Of a stretch of 64,000 nt of DNA, positions 12,036-23,472 are shown in pieces (position 1 is the stretch's first letter; each line of letters begins with the position of its first letter). The position numbers were made by a program, and so were the translations under genes. A model generated the notes under the pieces. The model searched no databases. It was not told the DNA's origin and saw only the letters and a list, made by a program, of their open reading frames with translations. This DNA comes from Ostrinia nubilalis (taxonomy: Eukaryota > Arthropoda > Insecta > Lepidoptera > Crambidae): contig NC_087105.1 in NCBI RefSeq assembly GCF_963855985.1, forward strand, positions 6,884,501 to 6,948,500. Direction: 5' to 3'.

Positions 12036-13367
12036 CGACTCAGGCCGATTGCGCGTTTCGCTATTTAGTTTGTATGGGAAGTTTAATTTTGATTTTTTGA
12101 ACTGGTAGAGAGGGTTAGAAAAACGGTTCTTTTTGTAAAATGTAAAGCTTAAGGTAAGCTTTCATTGAAGCTGTATGGGGTAGGTCTAGAACACAAAGTG
12201 TAGATTTTTTTTACTTCGACCAATATTTTTTATTAAACCTTCTATAAGGTTTTATACATTCTTAATAACATGCAGATACATGTGTGATTTATATTTAGTT
12301 AAAATAAGAACTTTATTTATGTATTTATACTTATCGACATAAACATTGTCTGAATTCAAGATATCTTTAATGAAATAATGTTTTAAAATTGGTCTTTGTT
12401 AGCGACATTATACTATTAAAATTATTTGGAAACATTTTCATTAAACCACAAACTATTTTAACACCGCACCGTAAAATAAAATGAAAAATGACAAATGATT
12501 TATTTTAATTAATTTCACTATAAAAAGAGTATCTATTCTTTCAGTTAAACATTCAAAATGCAAAAAATATGTTTGAATTTGCCCCTTATTTTTTATAATT
12601 AATTTTATCGTATAAAAATTAAGACATAACCAACCAAAAAAGACAAACATAAGGCACTTGTTAAAAATGAAATTTTCATACCAAAGTTATTTTGAATTTT
12701 ATTTTATTTTATTTAGGAAAACAAACAATTGTACAATTCAGATATGCAGTAAAGTTATACATCGACATTAAGTTATTGTACAACCCGCACCGCAATCCCC
12801 ATCTTACAAACATGCTTTGCCTCTTTGTACTAATTACTACTAGCTGATTTATGAATTAGTTTTCAATGCGCGTTAATATTTTTATAATAATACCCACTAT
12901 GTAGCATAAGTAGCATGGTCACTTATTAGTTTTACCTATTTTATTTACTTTACATTTTTTTCATTGCACTTCATACGAATATTACTATTAACGCTTCTCG
13001 ATTATTGGAATAGGTTAAATAATACAAATCAACTTTGATGTAAAAAAATTTGTAATTTTTTTGATCATACAATTATGGTCATGAATGAATGGATGAAGTG
13101 AAATACATAATACGTTATAATAGTAAATTCTTTGTTTCCTTCTAGTTCTCAAGTTAAAACCAACGTAGCATTCCACTCAATAAATTTTTATTTAATATGT
13201 CTTTTTACGAAACATACAAAAACATTTTACTGTGTATGAATATTTTTCATGATAAAAAAAACATCAACGCGTTAGAATTCTTACCAAAAACTTAATAATT
13301 TTTCAAAAAAATCAAGTGTCAAAATCTCTAACAAAGAAAAACATTGAGGCGCAATCGGCCTGAGTCG
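12036..13367. mobile_element. AT-rich block bounded by 19-bp inverted repeats (candidate DNA transposon)
   Basis: CGACTCAGGCCGATTGCGC at 12036-12054 is the exact reverse complement of 13349-13367. The 1.3 kb between them is strongly AT-rich, while DNA on both outer sides is GC-rich, as expected if a transposon landed inside a GC island. No transposase frame is visible inside; the longest frames are under 70 codons. I see no convincing target duplication, so the alternative is an inverted host motif flanking AT-rich DNA. Confidence 0.5.
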
Positions 13368-13980
13368 GGGAGCGTCCCTCCGTCAGCTATAGCGTGGCCT
13401 TATAGATGGTTGTTTGCGCTCACAGAGTGCGGTGAACAGCGCTCACCGGGCGCGCGGATGTGTGCGTTCGTAGCGACGCGCGCACACGGCCGCGCGCGCA
13501 CACAGGCGCGCTCAGTGTACGGGTGCGTTCCGAAACCGCTCTCTATTCTATCTATGCGAAGGCGGCGTATCGCCACGTATAGCGGGCACGCTCGGGGCGA
13601 GGAATTTAGAGGCGGGGGTCGTATCGTTAATTGTTATGAAGTTGATTTCGGTCCTGAAATTCCGAAATAGGTATTTTGAAATAACGCCTCTTTTTCTTCA
13701 GAGCGTGAATTTTGAATCTCGAGCTCGCGGTATCGCCCACGATAGACTAGGTCATACGATTGTAAACATATGTTTTCATTTACGATTCGAAGTCGCGGGC
13801 GCGTGTTATCACTGCGCGGGTGATAACGACGCGAATGGGGTTTAGAGTGGGAGGCGTAGAGTTCAGATTTCGATGGCCGTGTCAGCTGTGTGGTATAGAA
13901 ACGTTTCTGCCAATCGCGAAACAAGTCCATGGTTAGCGAATTGAGTGACCGCGCGGGTCTGCGGGTCACGGTAATGGTGG
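13368..13980. promoter_or_regulatory. GC/CpG-rich island, right half
   Basis: The region has many CG dinucleotides, including alternating CGCGCG and CACACA stretches around 13450-13515. It continues the composition of 11359-12035 beyond the AT-rich block. Frames of about 110 codons occur on both strands (13344-13670 plus, 13634-13969 minus) but overlap and carry no recognised motif. A promoter or 5' exon is possible; no splice or TATA evidence decides it. Confidence 0.4.
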
Positions 13981-14682
13981 CGCTACTGAGGACTTCTTCT
14001 AATAAGTATTCCTAATTAATGAACTAACATTTAAAGTGAACACAAATTTTGAGCTCAGATGGTAACGAATACACGAATTTATCGGTTAGCTTGCCTCCTT
14101 CAATTTATGAAACAAATGAACTGAAAAAGTTTACTTAATCGAACACGTATTTATCAGACATTTACCAAACTTTTATCGGCATGGCTAGTATTTAATTCTA
14201 TAGTCAAATGCAAAACTGGAAATCTTATTTCTCTTTGTTTTCCTTAACATAAAACAAGGTGTTAAATACGCTTTAGAGGATAATTGAATGTTAGGCATTC
14301 GAATGGACTCTTAAAAACCGAGATAACACTTTGAAATCTAAATTCACTTCTAAAATATAAGTCTGAACTAAATGCTAATGTCATTGTGACTCTACATCTT
14401 GAATTACTGCATGCATTGCGTGTTATCTATCAATTTTCTATGACACTTCCCATGCTGAGTGAGCAATGTAGGTTTGGTGGCGCCTAGCGCCATCTATTTT
14501 CGATCAAATGTGCCTCTGAGTCATGAGTTTGCCGTAGTTCCATTCTATTTCTTTCGTAACTATATTACTAAAAAGCTATTTCTAGAAGTATTTAAATCTA
14601 TAAACGAATTAAGTATTATCTTGTGTTATATTATTTTATATGCTACGAAAGGTCATATTTTTGGTTTCTAAGAGGAAACTGG
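13981..14682. other. No recognised gene; one CTCF-like motif
   Basis: AT-rich sequence without a gene. Near 14478-14494, GGTGGCGCCTAGCGCCATCTA is an imperfect palindrome whose minus strand reads TAGATGGCGCTAG, matching the core AGRKGGCRS reported for CTCF. Motifs of this form recur elsewhere in the window. Confidence 0.3.
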
Positions 14683-14760
14683 AATAGGCTCAGTTGGTAG
14701 AGCGCTTGCTTCACAACACAACACAAACGGTGAGGTCGCGCGTTCGAATTCCGTTGAATG
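14683..14760 (+). mobile_element. tRNA-like SINE head with A and B boxes
   Basis: TAGGCTCAGTTGGTAGAGC (A box, about 14685-14703) and GCGTTCGAATTCC (B box, about 14740-14752) have tRNA-like spacing. The anticodon arm is replaced by a CACAACACAACACAAA run and the two ends do not pair as an acceptor stem. It is a tRNA-derived SINE or pseudogene, not a functional tRNA. Confidence 0.6.
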
Positions 14761-14968
14761 TACAAATGGATTCTTTTAAGTTAGTCTCTGAGTTTTCTCT
14801 CTATATTGTATCTGATAAAATTATGGTATTTTCTACGTCTAATAAATAGTTAAATATATTTTTTTCTAAGCAATATGTTTTGAATAAAGATGAATAAGAT
14901 ATCTCTAACTTACACTATTTTGGTTCCTTCAGTATATTATACTCGTAGAACTTAGTATTTCACGGTCA

Positions 14969-15387
14969 CTTGACCTGGTGGTGGTGGTGGACTGAACCGT
15001 CACGGTTGCGTGTTCGAATCCCGCTGGGGGCAAATGTTAATGTGATGAGCACAAGCACTTATACCTGGAATCGTAGTAGTTTTTAGAGTATTCATATCTA
15101 TCCAGGTGCAGTCGAACATCAGACTATACATTTTTGTTGAAAAATAGCTTGTATTACAACGAGATAAGATGCCATTATGTTTGTTTAGCTTTATGTACTG
15201 TCGTCCGTACCTTAGTAAGCTTTACCTAAGTAAGCTAAGTAAAATTTTTTAAATTTTATACCCCTTGGTTATATAGAGGTGAAAACTATAGGCTTTGACC
15301 AACTACACTGTATCTATGCAATTTATATATTTGTAAGCTGTTTGTTTTCTGAATAAAACAAAATAAAATAAAATAAAATAAAAAAAT
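14969..15387 (+). mobile_element. Full-length-looking SINE with (AAAAT)n tail
   Basis: A tRNA-like head (GACCTGGTGGTGG A-box-like near 14972; GTGTTCGAATCCC B box near 15010) is followed by GGGGGCAAATGTTAATGTGATGAGCACAAGCA. A body of about 300 bp then ends in an AATAAAACAAAATAAAATAAAAT-type tail at about 15351-15387. Part of the body (near 15112-15160) resembles the CAGCACATCAAGC...ATACATTTTTGTTG block of the minus-strand repeat at 53.0-53.3 kb. Pol III-type SINE; boundaries approximate. Confidence 0.65.
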
Positions 15388-17414
15388 ATGATTATTCAAA
15401 TGTAGAGTTGCTGTGATTCTCGATTTCTGGAACGCTTAGTATTAACTAAGTAGGTCATTAGACCTAAAATATATTTATACAACAGTAAATGAGTAAGAAG
15501 GTTAATTTTACTTAAGTTGGAAACATTAACTTAAATCCAAAGCATCAAAATGTCATTTAGAACCGTCACACTCTGCAATATCAAAAGACTCTCTCTCCTT
15601 TTATTTAATAATGAGAAAAAGAGATCGTCGATTAGCTAGAGACAAGTAAAACAGAATTGCTGCCAGTGTAGCAGTTTTATCGTACTTCTTGGTAGTTCCC
15701 CTCCTTGGCAGAATTGCGTTGCCTACGGTTATCTGAACGCGCCTTCTCGCTTCCTCAAGGCTAGTCCGTTCCACGAGTGAGCGAGAACTCATTTCAATTT
15801 ATCAGTTCTTAGTAAATGATAACACGTAAATGATTTCACATTCCTTTATTTGCAGGATAAAATAATAATTATTAAATATCTAGACGATGGCATAGATGAG
15901 GCTAAATCCTGTGGCATCTTATTTTTTAGTCACACGTAATGCTATTTGGACAAGAAAAATGTAAAGTCTGTTATGATGTAGATTTAAAAAATCTGTTGCA
16001 TCACCTTAACTTAATCTTAATTTTAACTTCAACCGACGTCAACGTTTCTTAATAGTTAAAGTTGTAAATATGGTGCAACCCAGGGTTGGTGTCTTGTCTT
16101 GATTAGTGACAAATCATAAGATTTTTTAACTCTACAAAACCTACTTACAGCCAACCTACTTACAGCTTTCAGTTGACTGGTAGAGAACGCTGGAACGAAA
16201 CTTTACAGAAATCGACTCCGACTTGGCCTACGTGAGAACTCCGATTTGCGCGCCGGAGTGACGTCATACCAGTCAAGCTACTATCTCCTTATCGCAAGTA
16301 CGGCGACGGCACATCGAGCCAAACACCGTGACTCTTATGTAGTTGCTATAAGATCGTTTTTCCAACGAAAATATAAAGCCTGACGTGCTAGAGACTGTAC
16401 ATTGCGCAGCGCTGGCATATGGAAAAACATTAGCGGTACACAGCAAGCAATGAAGAAGGTAGTTTGAAATCATACCGCGCCGCAACCCAGGCTTTTTTCA
16501 AGAATCATACCAGTTTAAATAACATACCTATCCTATTTGAATAGCTAGATATAGAAATGACGAATAAAATCAACATCTGTTTCTTAGTGAAATGACTCGA
16601 TATAAAATATCTTGCACTTCGACTTTGCATTATTCATTTCATTTTATCAGTTCTAGGTGGTCTGAAATAGTCATAGCTTATAACAATTGTAGGCAATACT
16701 GTACTACACCTATTTGCGGACTTAACGGTAAAAGTATTTTCTTTTAGGCGACCTTTATTAGTTACTGGGAGTTCGTTCACCCTTAACCTTCAACGTATAT
16801 TTTTCAACAATTTTTTCATACACTTCGTTAGGTATATTAAGAAACCATTTACAGCGATTGTATGTCTCCTCTCATTGCTATGTTTGGGGTTTAGGAATGG
16901 TGTCGCAAAATTATTAATGTAAATAAACACAATTACCTATTTATCCTTTCATAATTATCTATTAAATATTTCTGTGCATTATTTTTTTTTAATTTTGTTT
17001 TAAAATAAGATTATCTTTCTTATTGCAACATAACAATGAATATTGTGTACAGAATTATTTACGTCATCGATTTCAAATACAATCTCTATTCTATCCAAAT
17101 AAGTTAATTTTGCATTTCAAAATTCGGTTTATCAATTTTTACTACACTAGCATTTAATTTTGGTGCCTGAAAATGCCGTAGTTTTCATGCGGTCGCGTTG
17201 CTAACGCTGCGAGCTGCCCATGTCAAACTAGTTCACCGACCAGTCGGCCGACGGGTCGACCAGCGATTCATTTGTTGTGATACCGCGGATTAAAGCTGGA
17301 AAATAACGAAGCTTTTTTTAAATTATATCGTAATCATAATTAAAGTGTAATATAATTTATATGAAGTTGCATAGTTAATAATGCATGTGTCTATGCACAA
17401 TCTAAAATTTATAG
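15388..17414. other. No recognised gene
   Basis: AT-rich sequence with no supported frame. A slightly GC-richer patch at 16190-16270 ends in TGACGTCA (16259-16266), a perfect CRE/ATF palindrome, next to TTTGCGCGCCGGAG. A second GC-richer patch at 17180-17275 holds GGTCGACCAG. Both may be small regulatory sites; nothing else is interpretable. Confidence 0.35.
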
Positions 17415-17500
17415 TTAGGTCTAGTCCTAGTGGTTTGGAATCAAAGCAACAAAGCAACCGGTCGCGGGTTTAACACCTCTAAGGGCAAATGTTAATGCAA
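17415..17500 (+). mobile_element. Degenerate SINE head
   Basis: TAGTCCTAGTGGTTTGGA resembles an A box and GTCGCGGGTTTAACACC a mutated B box. The linker AAGGGCAAATGTTAATGC matches that of the SINE at 15.0 kb. The following 1 kb up to the GC islet at 18.5 kb shows nothing recognisable. Confidence 0.5.
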
Positions 17501-18499
17501 TTAATAAGAAAATTAGTAGACTTTACACATTTAAGTAACTCAAGTAGGGTAAAATAACACTTTTAAGTACTTCTTGTTCAGGACAACGGTCAATAATACT
17601 CATCATGCACCTTACAGGAATTACAGGCGGAATGAAAATAAAGTGAACGTGGATTTGATTCTTTCCAAACTCCTTAAGCATTGGTGTGCCTCAGGGCTCT
17701 ATTTTGAGTCCTCTATTATTTGTAGATTTAAGTTACCTTCCTTATTGAATTAAAAATCTCAAGAAAATGAAAAGTGCTTGCTATAAAGCTTAGATCTGTG
17801 TTTCTTTAACAGATACATACCTATTTTGAATTTGGCGCTTGGAATGTAGTGCCAACTATGTACTTCTCACTCACTCGTAGTCTTACTCATACGTGTACAA
17901 GTGAAAGGCATATATCCAGGTAACTTTACGTCACGTCGACTCAAGTGTTGGTGGCTGATATAAAGTAATAAATTGTATGAAATTTAAAAAATATGTCTAT
18001 TATGATTGTAAAGTTTCAGTGTGGCATCAACATTTTTTTAGTTTTTCCTGAAAATAAAAAGTAATATTTAACCTGTTGCATAAACAATAACTGTACAAAA
18101 TTATATTTTTTATAGAAATGTGATTTAAAAACAAATTTTATTAATTTTCGCATCTGGGTGTACTGGGTGGGAGATGCCACATCCATTGGTTCAATGTGTT
18201 TATCGATTCGAATTCGATTTCGCTATTCGCTACATTCATCTCACAGTTCTTTTTCTTAATTAATTAAACCTCTGGGGTTTATTTGTATCAATGTGAAGTG
18301 TAAAATTGGTGTAGAAAATTCGAACAAGCATAGGCGTTAATTAATGTTAGTAACTTAATCCAATTTTTGCTATCAATAATCATGAACTCAGCTATTTATT
18401 AGTAACTACCTTATTCTAAACTCTATAGTCGTCATAATAATATTTTCCAATCACACTGGTTTATAATAATATTCAAGGACAGTCCAAAACAATTGAAAC

Positions 18500-18790
18500 T
18501 CAACTTCAAACTGTTTTCAAACTTGGAGCGCGCAAAAAACAAATGAACCGCGATTTTCCACGTGCGTTCCCCAAAGTAAATCCAAGATGGCAGTGAAGTT
18601 CGAGCGCCAAGACAAGTTGGTTGGCGCCGCGCGGCTGCGCCACGGTCGGGTGCTCGTGAAATTTTCCCGCGCGGCGCTCGGACCGAAGCTCGGGTAGAGC
18701 GGTAATCGCCTGGACTGGGGCGACCAGGGTAAAGGAAATACTCGGACTATGGGGTAATTGACACCACCTATCGGGTGGAGACTGGTTGAC
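18500..18790. promoter_or_regulatory. GC-rich promoter-like islet with E2F-like site and short ORF
   Basis: A sharply GC-rich segment contains TTTTCCCGCGCG (about 18662-18673, E2F-like) and CCAAGATGGCAG (YY1/Kozak-like). The ATG at 18587 has a good initiation context and opens a 36-codon frame to TAG at 18697, but that product shows no known motif. Similar E2F-like plus ATGG combinations occur at 24.8 kb and 46.5 kb. A promoter with a first exon is possible; evidence is compositional and motif-based only. Confidence 0.35.
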
Positions 18791-19261
18791 ACTATTAACC
18801 AATAATTCCAAGACACAACTTCTTTAAAAAGAACTTTATTCCAGCCCAAAAAAATAATTAATTTTTTAAATCAATAAAAGTTAGTCTATGTAATTCGCAA
18901 ACTAGAGACCTTAATAAAATGTCTAGTTTTATATTTTTGCCAACTTTTAATTTTTAAAGCTGCCAAAAAACTAAATTAACAGTCGATTGAAAACTAATTT
19001 AATTTTAAAGACCAATGATGTGTTCTTTTAGAAAAGTTATACTCTGAAATTATTGGTGATACTGACAACAAAATACCATACAATTCGGCAAGGCAATTCC
19101 ATAAACACGCTTGGCTGAGAAAAATGCCACGCCACCAGCAACATAAAAATTGCTCACAAAGTACAGCGCGGAGACCTCAAAATACCTCAAAGGTTAAATT
19201 CAATTAACAAACTTTCTCCTCCGATTCCAAAAAAGAAAAATTAATTCTTTGCCTCGTAATT

Positions 19262-19467
19262 TTCGTTTGTTCGTTCGGTTCAGCCGAAAGACGTCCACTG
19301 CTGGACAAAGGCCTCCCCCAAGGATTTCCACGAAGACCGATCCTGCGCCGCTCGCATCCAGGCACCTCCCGCGACCTTCACCAGATTGTCGGTCCACCTA
19401 GTGGGAGGCCTGCCCACGCTACGTCTTCCGGCTCGAGGTCGCCACCGCCACTCAAGAACTTTCGTAT
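19262..19467 (-). mobile_element. LINE 3' end fragment, (CGAA)n-tailed subfamily
   Basis: Read on the minus strand, it gives the C-terminal LINE block (RWTDNLVKVAGG...SWKSLGEAFVQQWTSF pattern) and then AACCGAACGAACAAA as tail. It is more than 90 percent identical by eye to 40918-41163 over the shared part. The 5' end is truncated. The protein block is typical of lepidopteran endonuclease/reverse-transcriptase elements, probably RTE-like (recalled, not tested). Confidence 0.75.
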
Positions 19468-20351
19468 TTTAATTAATTAAAATTTTACCTCCATAAAGTA
19501 ACATAACAATAAAATACCTAAAAGAATCACCTGCCTGAAAGAGTACATAACTTTTGTTTCAGCTATAGTTTCAACTGTTATGTATGGCATAATATACAAG
19601 GAATTTAAATAACATCCCATCAAAGCCAAACGTATGGTCACCCCACATTCAAAGAATACGCTGGTCGACCGACTTCGCCCGCTTACGCGCACACCAACAC
19701 GAATCTCTCTGACTCTCGTTTGGGTAAAAACCTTACTTATATCTAATAGCCTTACAAAAACCTAAACCTAGACAATAGACAGGCTGTAATTTCTTCGACG
19801 CAATACTAGTCTTAGAATAAGCCCTATTGTTTTTGTTAAGACCCTTACCAATATAATTATTTATGTGCAAATTAAAAATATTTTAATTTTATACATTTAT
19901 TAAATAATTTGAATACATTCTTAAATATTTTATAAGTAAACTATACTAAACACCTACTGAATTTCATAAGCGATAGATTTAAAAAAAATCTAATTCTTAA
20001 TCATCTACGCATCAACGTCACTAATCCTAAGATCCGTAGCACCGTAACGCACATTACGTAGAAGACATCAACGCACGCACTTGCTACGAAAACAAATAAA
20101 AATGTAAACAAACGTGCAACTAAATGCGAGACGCACAAAATCCCTCAATGTCACCGCTCAAGTTCGAGCAAAGTCAAACCACCGCGCAGTACATTATACA
20201 ATATACATTACGCCGTCCACCAACAAAGTATAACTCCAAATTTTAACTCATAACAATAATAAGGTAATGGTCCTCGAACATAATGCGGCATGAAAGAAAA
20301 TCTGAAAATGCGCAGCATACCTACTCTGTGGCGGTGAGCTGACTCGCCGCG
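19468..20351. other. No recognised gene
   Basis: AT-rich sequence up to about 20330, where composition rises into the GC-rich island that hosts the palindrome at 20420. No frame, RNA gene or repeat is recognised. Confidence 0.35.
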
Positions 20352-20365
20352 CCGCTAGGTGGCAG
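20352..20365 (+). promoter_or_regulatory. Perfect CTCF-type core motif
   Basis: CCGCTAGGTGGCAG matches CCRSYAGRKGGCRS at every position. It sits in a GC-rich stretch about 55 bp left of a 1-kb palindromic element. Binding is not shown by sequence alone; in insects CTCF recognises a similar AGGTGGCGC-like core. Confidence 0.35.
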
Positions 20366-20419
20366 CACATAGCTCGCTATTCACAGCGTTATATTATTTA
20401 CCGCGTTTATGTATGTCGT

Positions 20420-21474
20420 TATACAGTGTGTCCGGGCATGTAGTGATCAAACTTTAAGGGCCAAATCTAGGGACAATTTTGTCGATAAAAATACTTCAAA
20501 TTTGGGGCTTGACCCATTTATCGCAAAATTACAAGGATTTAAGTTTTTAATTTTTAGTTTTCACCTCTTCCTTCAAAAACAAGTGAAAGCGTGGGTAGCT
20601 TAACACTAATAAGCAAAAATTTTATATCATGCGATAGCCAATAAAATTATCTATTAGCATAAGTAGAAAACAGATACAAGTTTCATACATTTTAAGGGAG
20701 TAAGAATGGATTTAATTAGAAAAAAACATGACTTTTATCACTTCTTTTTCAGTTATTTTCCAACACAAGAAAAACCGGGTCGTTAAGGTATGTTTTATTT
20801 GCATTGTATTATTAGTATTTGAGCTATTCTACAAAACGAACGTAAATTTATTAGTCTACGTCTATTAGTTTCGACGTAATTGTTGAACAAAGATACCCCT
20901 TCCCAGCGGTTTCCATAGTAATCGGAATAGGTTGTGTGATTCTTTCAGGCAGTGCATTTTCGCATGTCGCGTGCGCTATGGAAACCGCTGGGAAGGGGTA
21001 TCTTTGTTCAACAATTACGTCGAAACTAATAAACGTAGACTAATAAATTTACATTCGTTTTGTAGAATAGCTCAAATACTAATAATACAATGCAAATAAA
21101 ACATACCTTAACGACCTGGTTTTTCTTGTGTTGGAAAATAACTGAAAAAGAAGTGAAAAAAGTCATGTTTTTTTCTAATTAAATCCATTCTTACTCCCTT
21201 AAAATGTATGAAACTTGTATCTGTTTTCTACTTCTGCTAATAGATAATTTTATTGGCTATCGCATGATATAAAATTTTTGCTTATTAGTGTTAAGCTACC
21301 CACGCTTTCACTTGTTTTTGAAGGAAGAGGTGAAAACCAAAAATTAAAAACTTAAATCCTCGTAATTTTGCGAGAAATGGGTCAAGCCCCAAATTTGAAG
21401 TATTTTCATCGATAAAATTGTCCATAGATTACGCCCTTAAAGTTTGATCACTACAAACCCGGACACACTGTATA
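20420..21474. mobile_element. Palindromic element A, 1.05 kb (TATACAGTGTGTCCGGG ends)
   Basis: The left arm (20420-20919) and right arm (20976-21474) are near-perfect reverse complements of about 500 bp each, around a unique loop of about 56 bp. The ends read TATACAGTGTGTCCGGG and the reverse complement, so a TA target duplication is compatible. Arm differences are few scattered substitutions (for example CATGTAGTGATC versus the complement of GATCACTACAAAC). No transposase. The small frame at 20409-20603 lies in the left arm and has no known domain. The element interrupts a GC-rich island. Confidence 0.85.
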
Positions 21475-21483
21475 AGTGAACAG

Positions 21484-21800
21484 AAAGCTACGTTCGGACG
21501 GGCGCCGCGGGGGCGGGAGGGGGCCGGGGACGACGCACACTAACCCGCGGGCGCACACTAGCGCAGCGCGCCTCGTCCGTGTGTATCGAGCGAGCAGCGC
21601 GCCAGCCGCTCGACTCGGCGTATTCTTATTATTATGAAAGGAGAAACGCTTTTTGTAGGGCAAGAACTAAATTTGTAGTATTACGGCTACCGATGATAAA
21701 GATTGTAAACGCATTTCAGTCCGCTGAAGTTTGCGGTGTCGCTCATAGATGTCGCACTTCCGAGTTCCGACTCGCGGACGTGTCGGGTTCGGACTCCTCG
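21484..21800. promoter_or_regulatory. GC-rich, GC-box-containing islet right of palindrome A
   Basis: 21490-21610 is extremely GC-rich and includes GGGGGCGGGAGGGGGCC, a Sp1/KLF-type GC box, and several CGCG steps. With the GC-rich, CTCF-like segment at 20330-20400 it probably formed one island before element A inserted. Overlapping frames on both strands look compositional. Promoter function is an inference. Confidence 0.35.
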
Positions 21801-22535
21801 TGATTTTACGTTACGTGATTGCAATGTCGACACAATGAAGCTTAAAAAGTCCGCTAGTTACGTAAATTTTAAGCTTGAATCCGTTGTTGCTCGTTGTTAA
21901 TTTGACGCAGTGTGGAAAATACCTAGACTGATTTTCAGCAACAAGTTCTAGTGTGTCGAGTACGCTTAATTGGATACGTAGGCTGAATAATCGGATAATC
22001 CATTGTATCAGTGGCGGGCGGTACTTTCGATGGCTGAATGATTTCGCCACTTGCACGTTGGTCTGAAGAAATTAACTACACAAACGTTTGGAGAACTGAA
22101 AATCGAGACGTAGTGCCATAGATACGTTGTGGAGTAATAGCATGAATAAAAAGTGTTTGAATACATTTAATTTATCGAAAACCGGTTTAAAAAGTAATTT
22201 ATACTAAGAATTGAAGGCTTTAGTAAGGTTTGTGCGCAGTTGTTCGGGTTATTTGAGCGCACTGACTTCACAAACAATGATAATGTTGTCATACTCTCGG
22301 TTTAAAATCCGTAAAACAGTGTTGTCTGTTGACATAAAATAAGAAATGCTAACGTTTCTATGTTTAACGTTTCGCCCAAGATTCGAACAGTTTCACTGGT
22401 TTGATTCTGGTTACGGCCACTATCAATGAGAGTTTGACTAAAATGTAATTTACATCTGTTTACAGATTAAAATAGAACTAAATTCGCACCTACTTTTTTT
22501 TCGTACCTACGAATTTTAATCAATTTACCAATACA

Positions 22536-22936
22536 TATACAGGGTGTCCCAAAAAGTAGTGTCAAGCCGAAGCCCAGAAGTAGAGCATCACTAGGGCTAT
22601 CCAAATCACCCCCATGTATGTTCCGCGATTTTTAATAGTTTTCGAGTTATGATTGTTTTAAATTTCTGTGTTTAGGCACTTTTTTGGTCACTGTAGAGTG
22701 TAGAGCGAATAATCAAGTTACATGTCTGATTTTTTTATTATCATTAGATGAATACTAGGCCTAGCTGATTCAGAAGTATTTACAATTATATCCATAACAC
22801 GAATGTAAACTAAAATCCTCTATGTTGTAAAAAAGCATAACTCGAAAACTATCAAAAGTCACGATGATTTGGGTAGCCCCAGTGATACTTCTACATCTGG
22901 GCTCGGCTTGACACTACTTTTTGGGACACCTGTATA
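22536..22936. mobile_element. Palindromic element B, 0.4 kb (TATACAGGGTGTCCC ends)
   Basis: The ends are TATACAGGGTGTCCCAAAAAG and the complement of CTTTTTGGGACACCTGTATA, the right end lacking one base. Arms of about 110-130 bp match with moderate divergence; the right arm lacks the CCCCCATGTATGTTC block found in the left arm. Inside are GTGTCAAGCCGAAG and TTTTCGAGTTATG blocks also seen in element C at 25.6 kb, so the two families share ancestry. The inner 170 bp is unpaired. No coding capacity. Confidence 0.8.
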
Positions 22937-23228
22937 TTGATTAAAACAAAATTTTCTTGGAATGTTTTAACTAATACAGTTTTGTCTCATTTAATTACAG
23001 TGACATTACCCTACAGAAACACTATTTGACGCAAACTTAATTATTTAAAATAAATAATTATTTAAAATAAAAAATTAGGTTTTTTATGTAAAGACCAAAT
23101 GACATCATAATAAATGTCCCGTTGACAAGTGTCGGGTGACATCGGTCGATAAAATAAAGCACAACATGTATAACTATGTCGCCTGTCAGTCTTCGTCTGG
23201 CATATCAACTCGCTTGTCCACTAGTGAA

Positions 23229-23370
23229 TACATACATCCCAAAGATAGTCCAGTGCTGGGCGTAAGCCACTCCCACAAACGCCAAAGAGCACGACTTCAG
23301 TATTTTCAGTCAGTCACTATATTTTGTAGCGGCCTGCGTCCAGCGCCTTCCTGGTACCTTTATGATGTCG
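23229..23370 (-). mobile_element. LINE 3' region fragments, minus strand
   Basis: CATCCCAAAGATAGTCCAGTG with CTGGGCGTAAGCC resembles the terminal block of lepidopteran LINEs read backwards. After some 50 bp of unrelated sequence, GTAGCGGCCTGCGTCCAGCG to GATGTCGTCGG matches the C-terminal coding block seen at 40660-40715. It appears to be a rearranged or nested pair of 5'-truncated copies. Confidence 0.5.
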
Positions 23371-23384
23371 TCGGCCGCTATCAA

Positions 23385-23472
23385 ACGGGTAACATGGAAT
23401 GATGGAAAGCATTGGGGGAGGCCTATGTTCAGCAGTGGACGTCCTATGGCTGAGATGATGATGATGATGACT
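23385..23472 (+). mobile_element. LINE 3' end, (GAT)n-tailed subfamily
   Basis: GGGGGAGGCCTATGTTCAGCAG is followed by TGGACGTCCTATGGCTGAGATGATGATGATGATGA. This is the LINE terminal block plus a (GAT)n tail, in opposite orientation to the fragment immediately to its left. It is a close relative of the minus-strand copy at 40567-40740. Confidence 0.7.

Noticed and set aside
13344..13969. 108- and 111-codon frames on opposite strands
   Set aside because: They abut and overlap in a CpG-rich stretch, have arginine-rich compositional bias, and show no domain or splice signals.
14683..14760. Functional tRNA gene
   Set aside because: A and B boxes are present, but the anticodon arm and acceptor stem do not form; a SINE head fits better.
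18587..18697. 36-codon ORF with good start context
   Set aside because: Too short and without homology clues. It is noted under the GC islet but not called as a gene.
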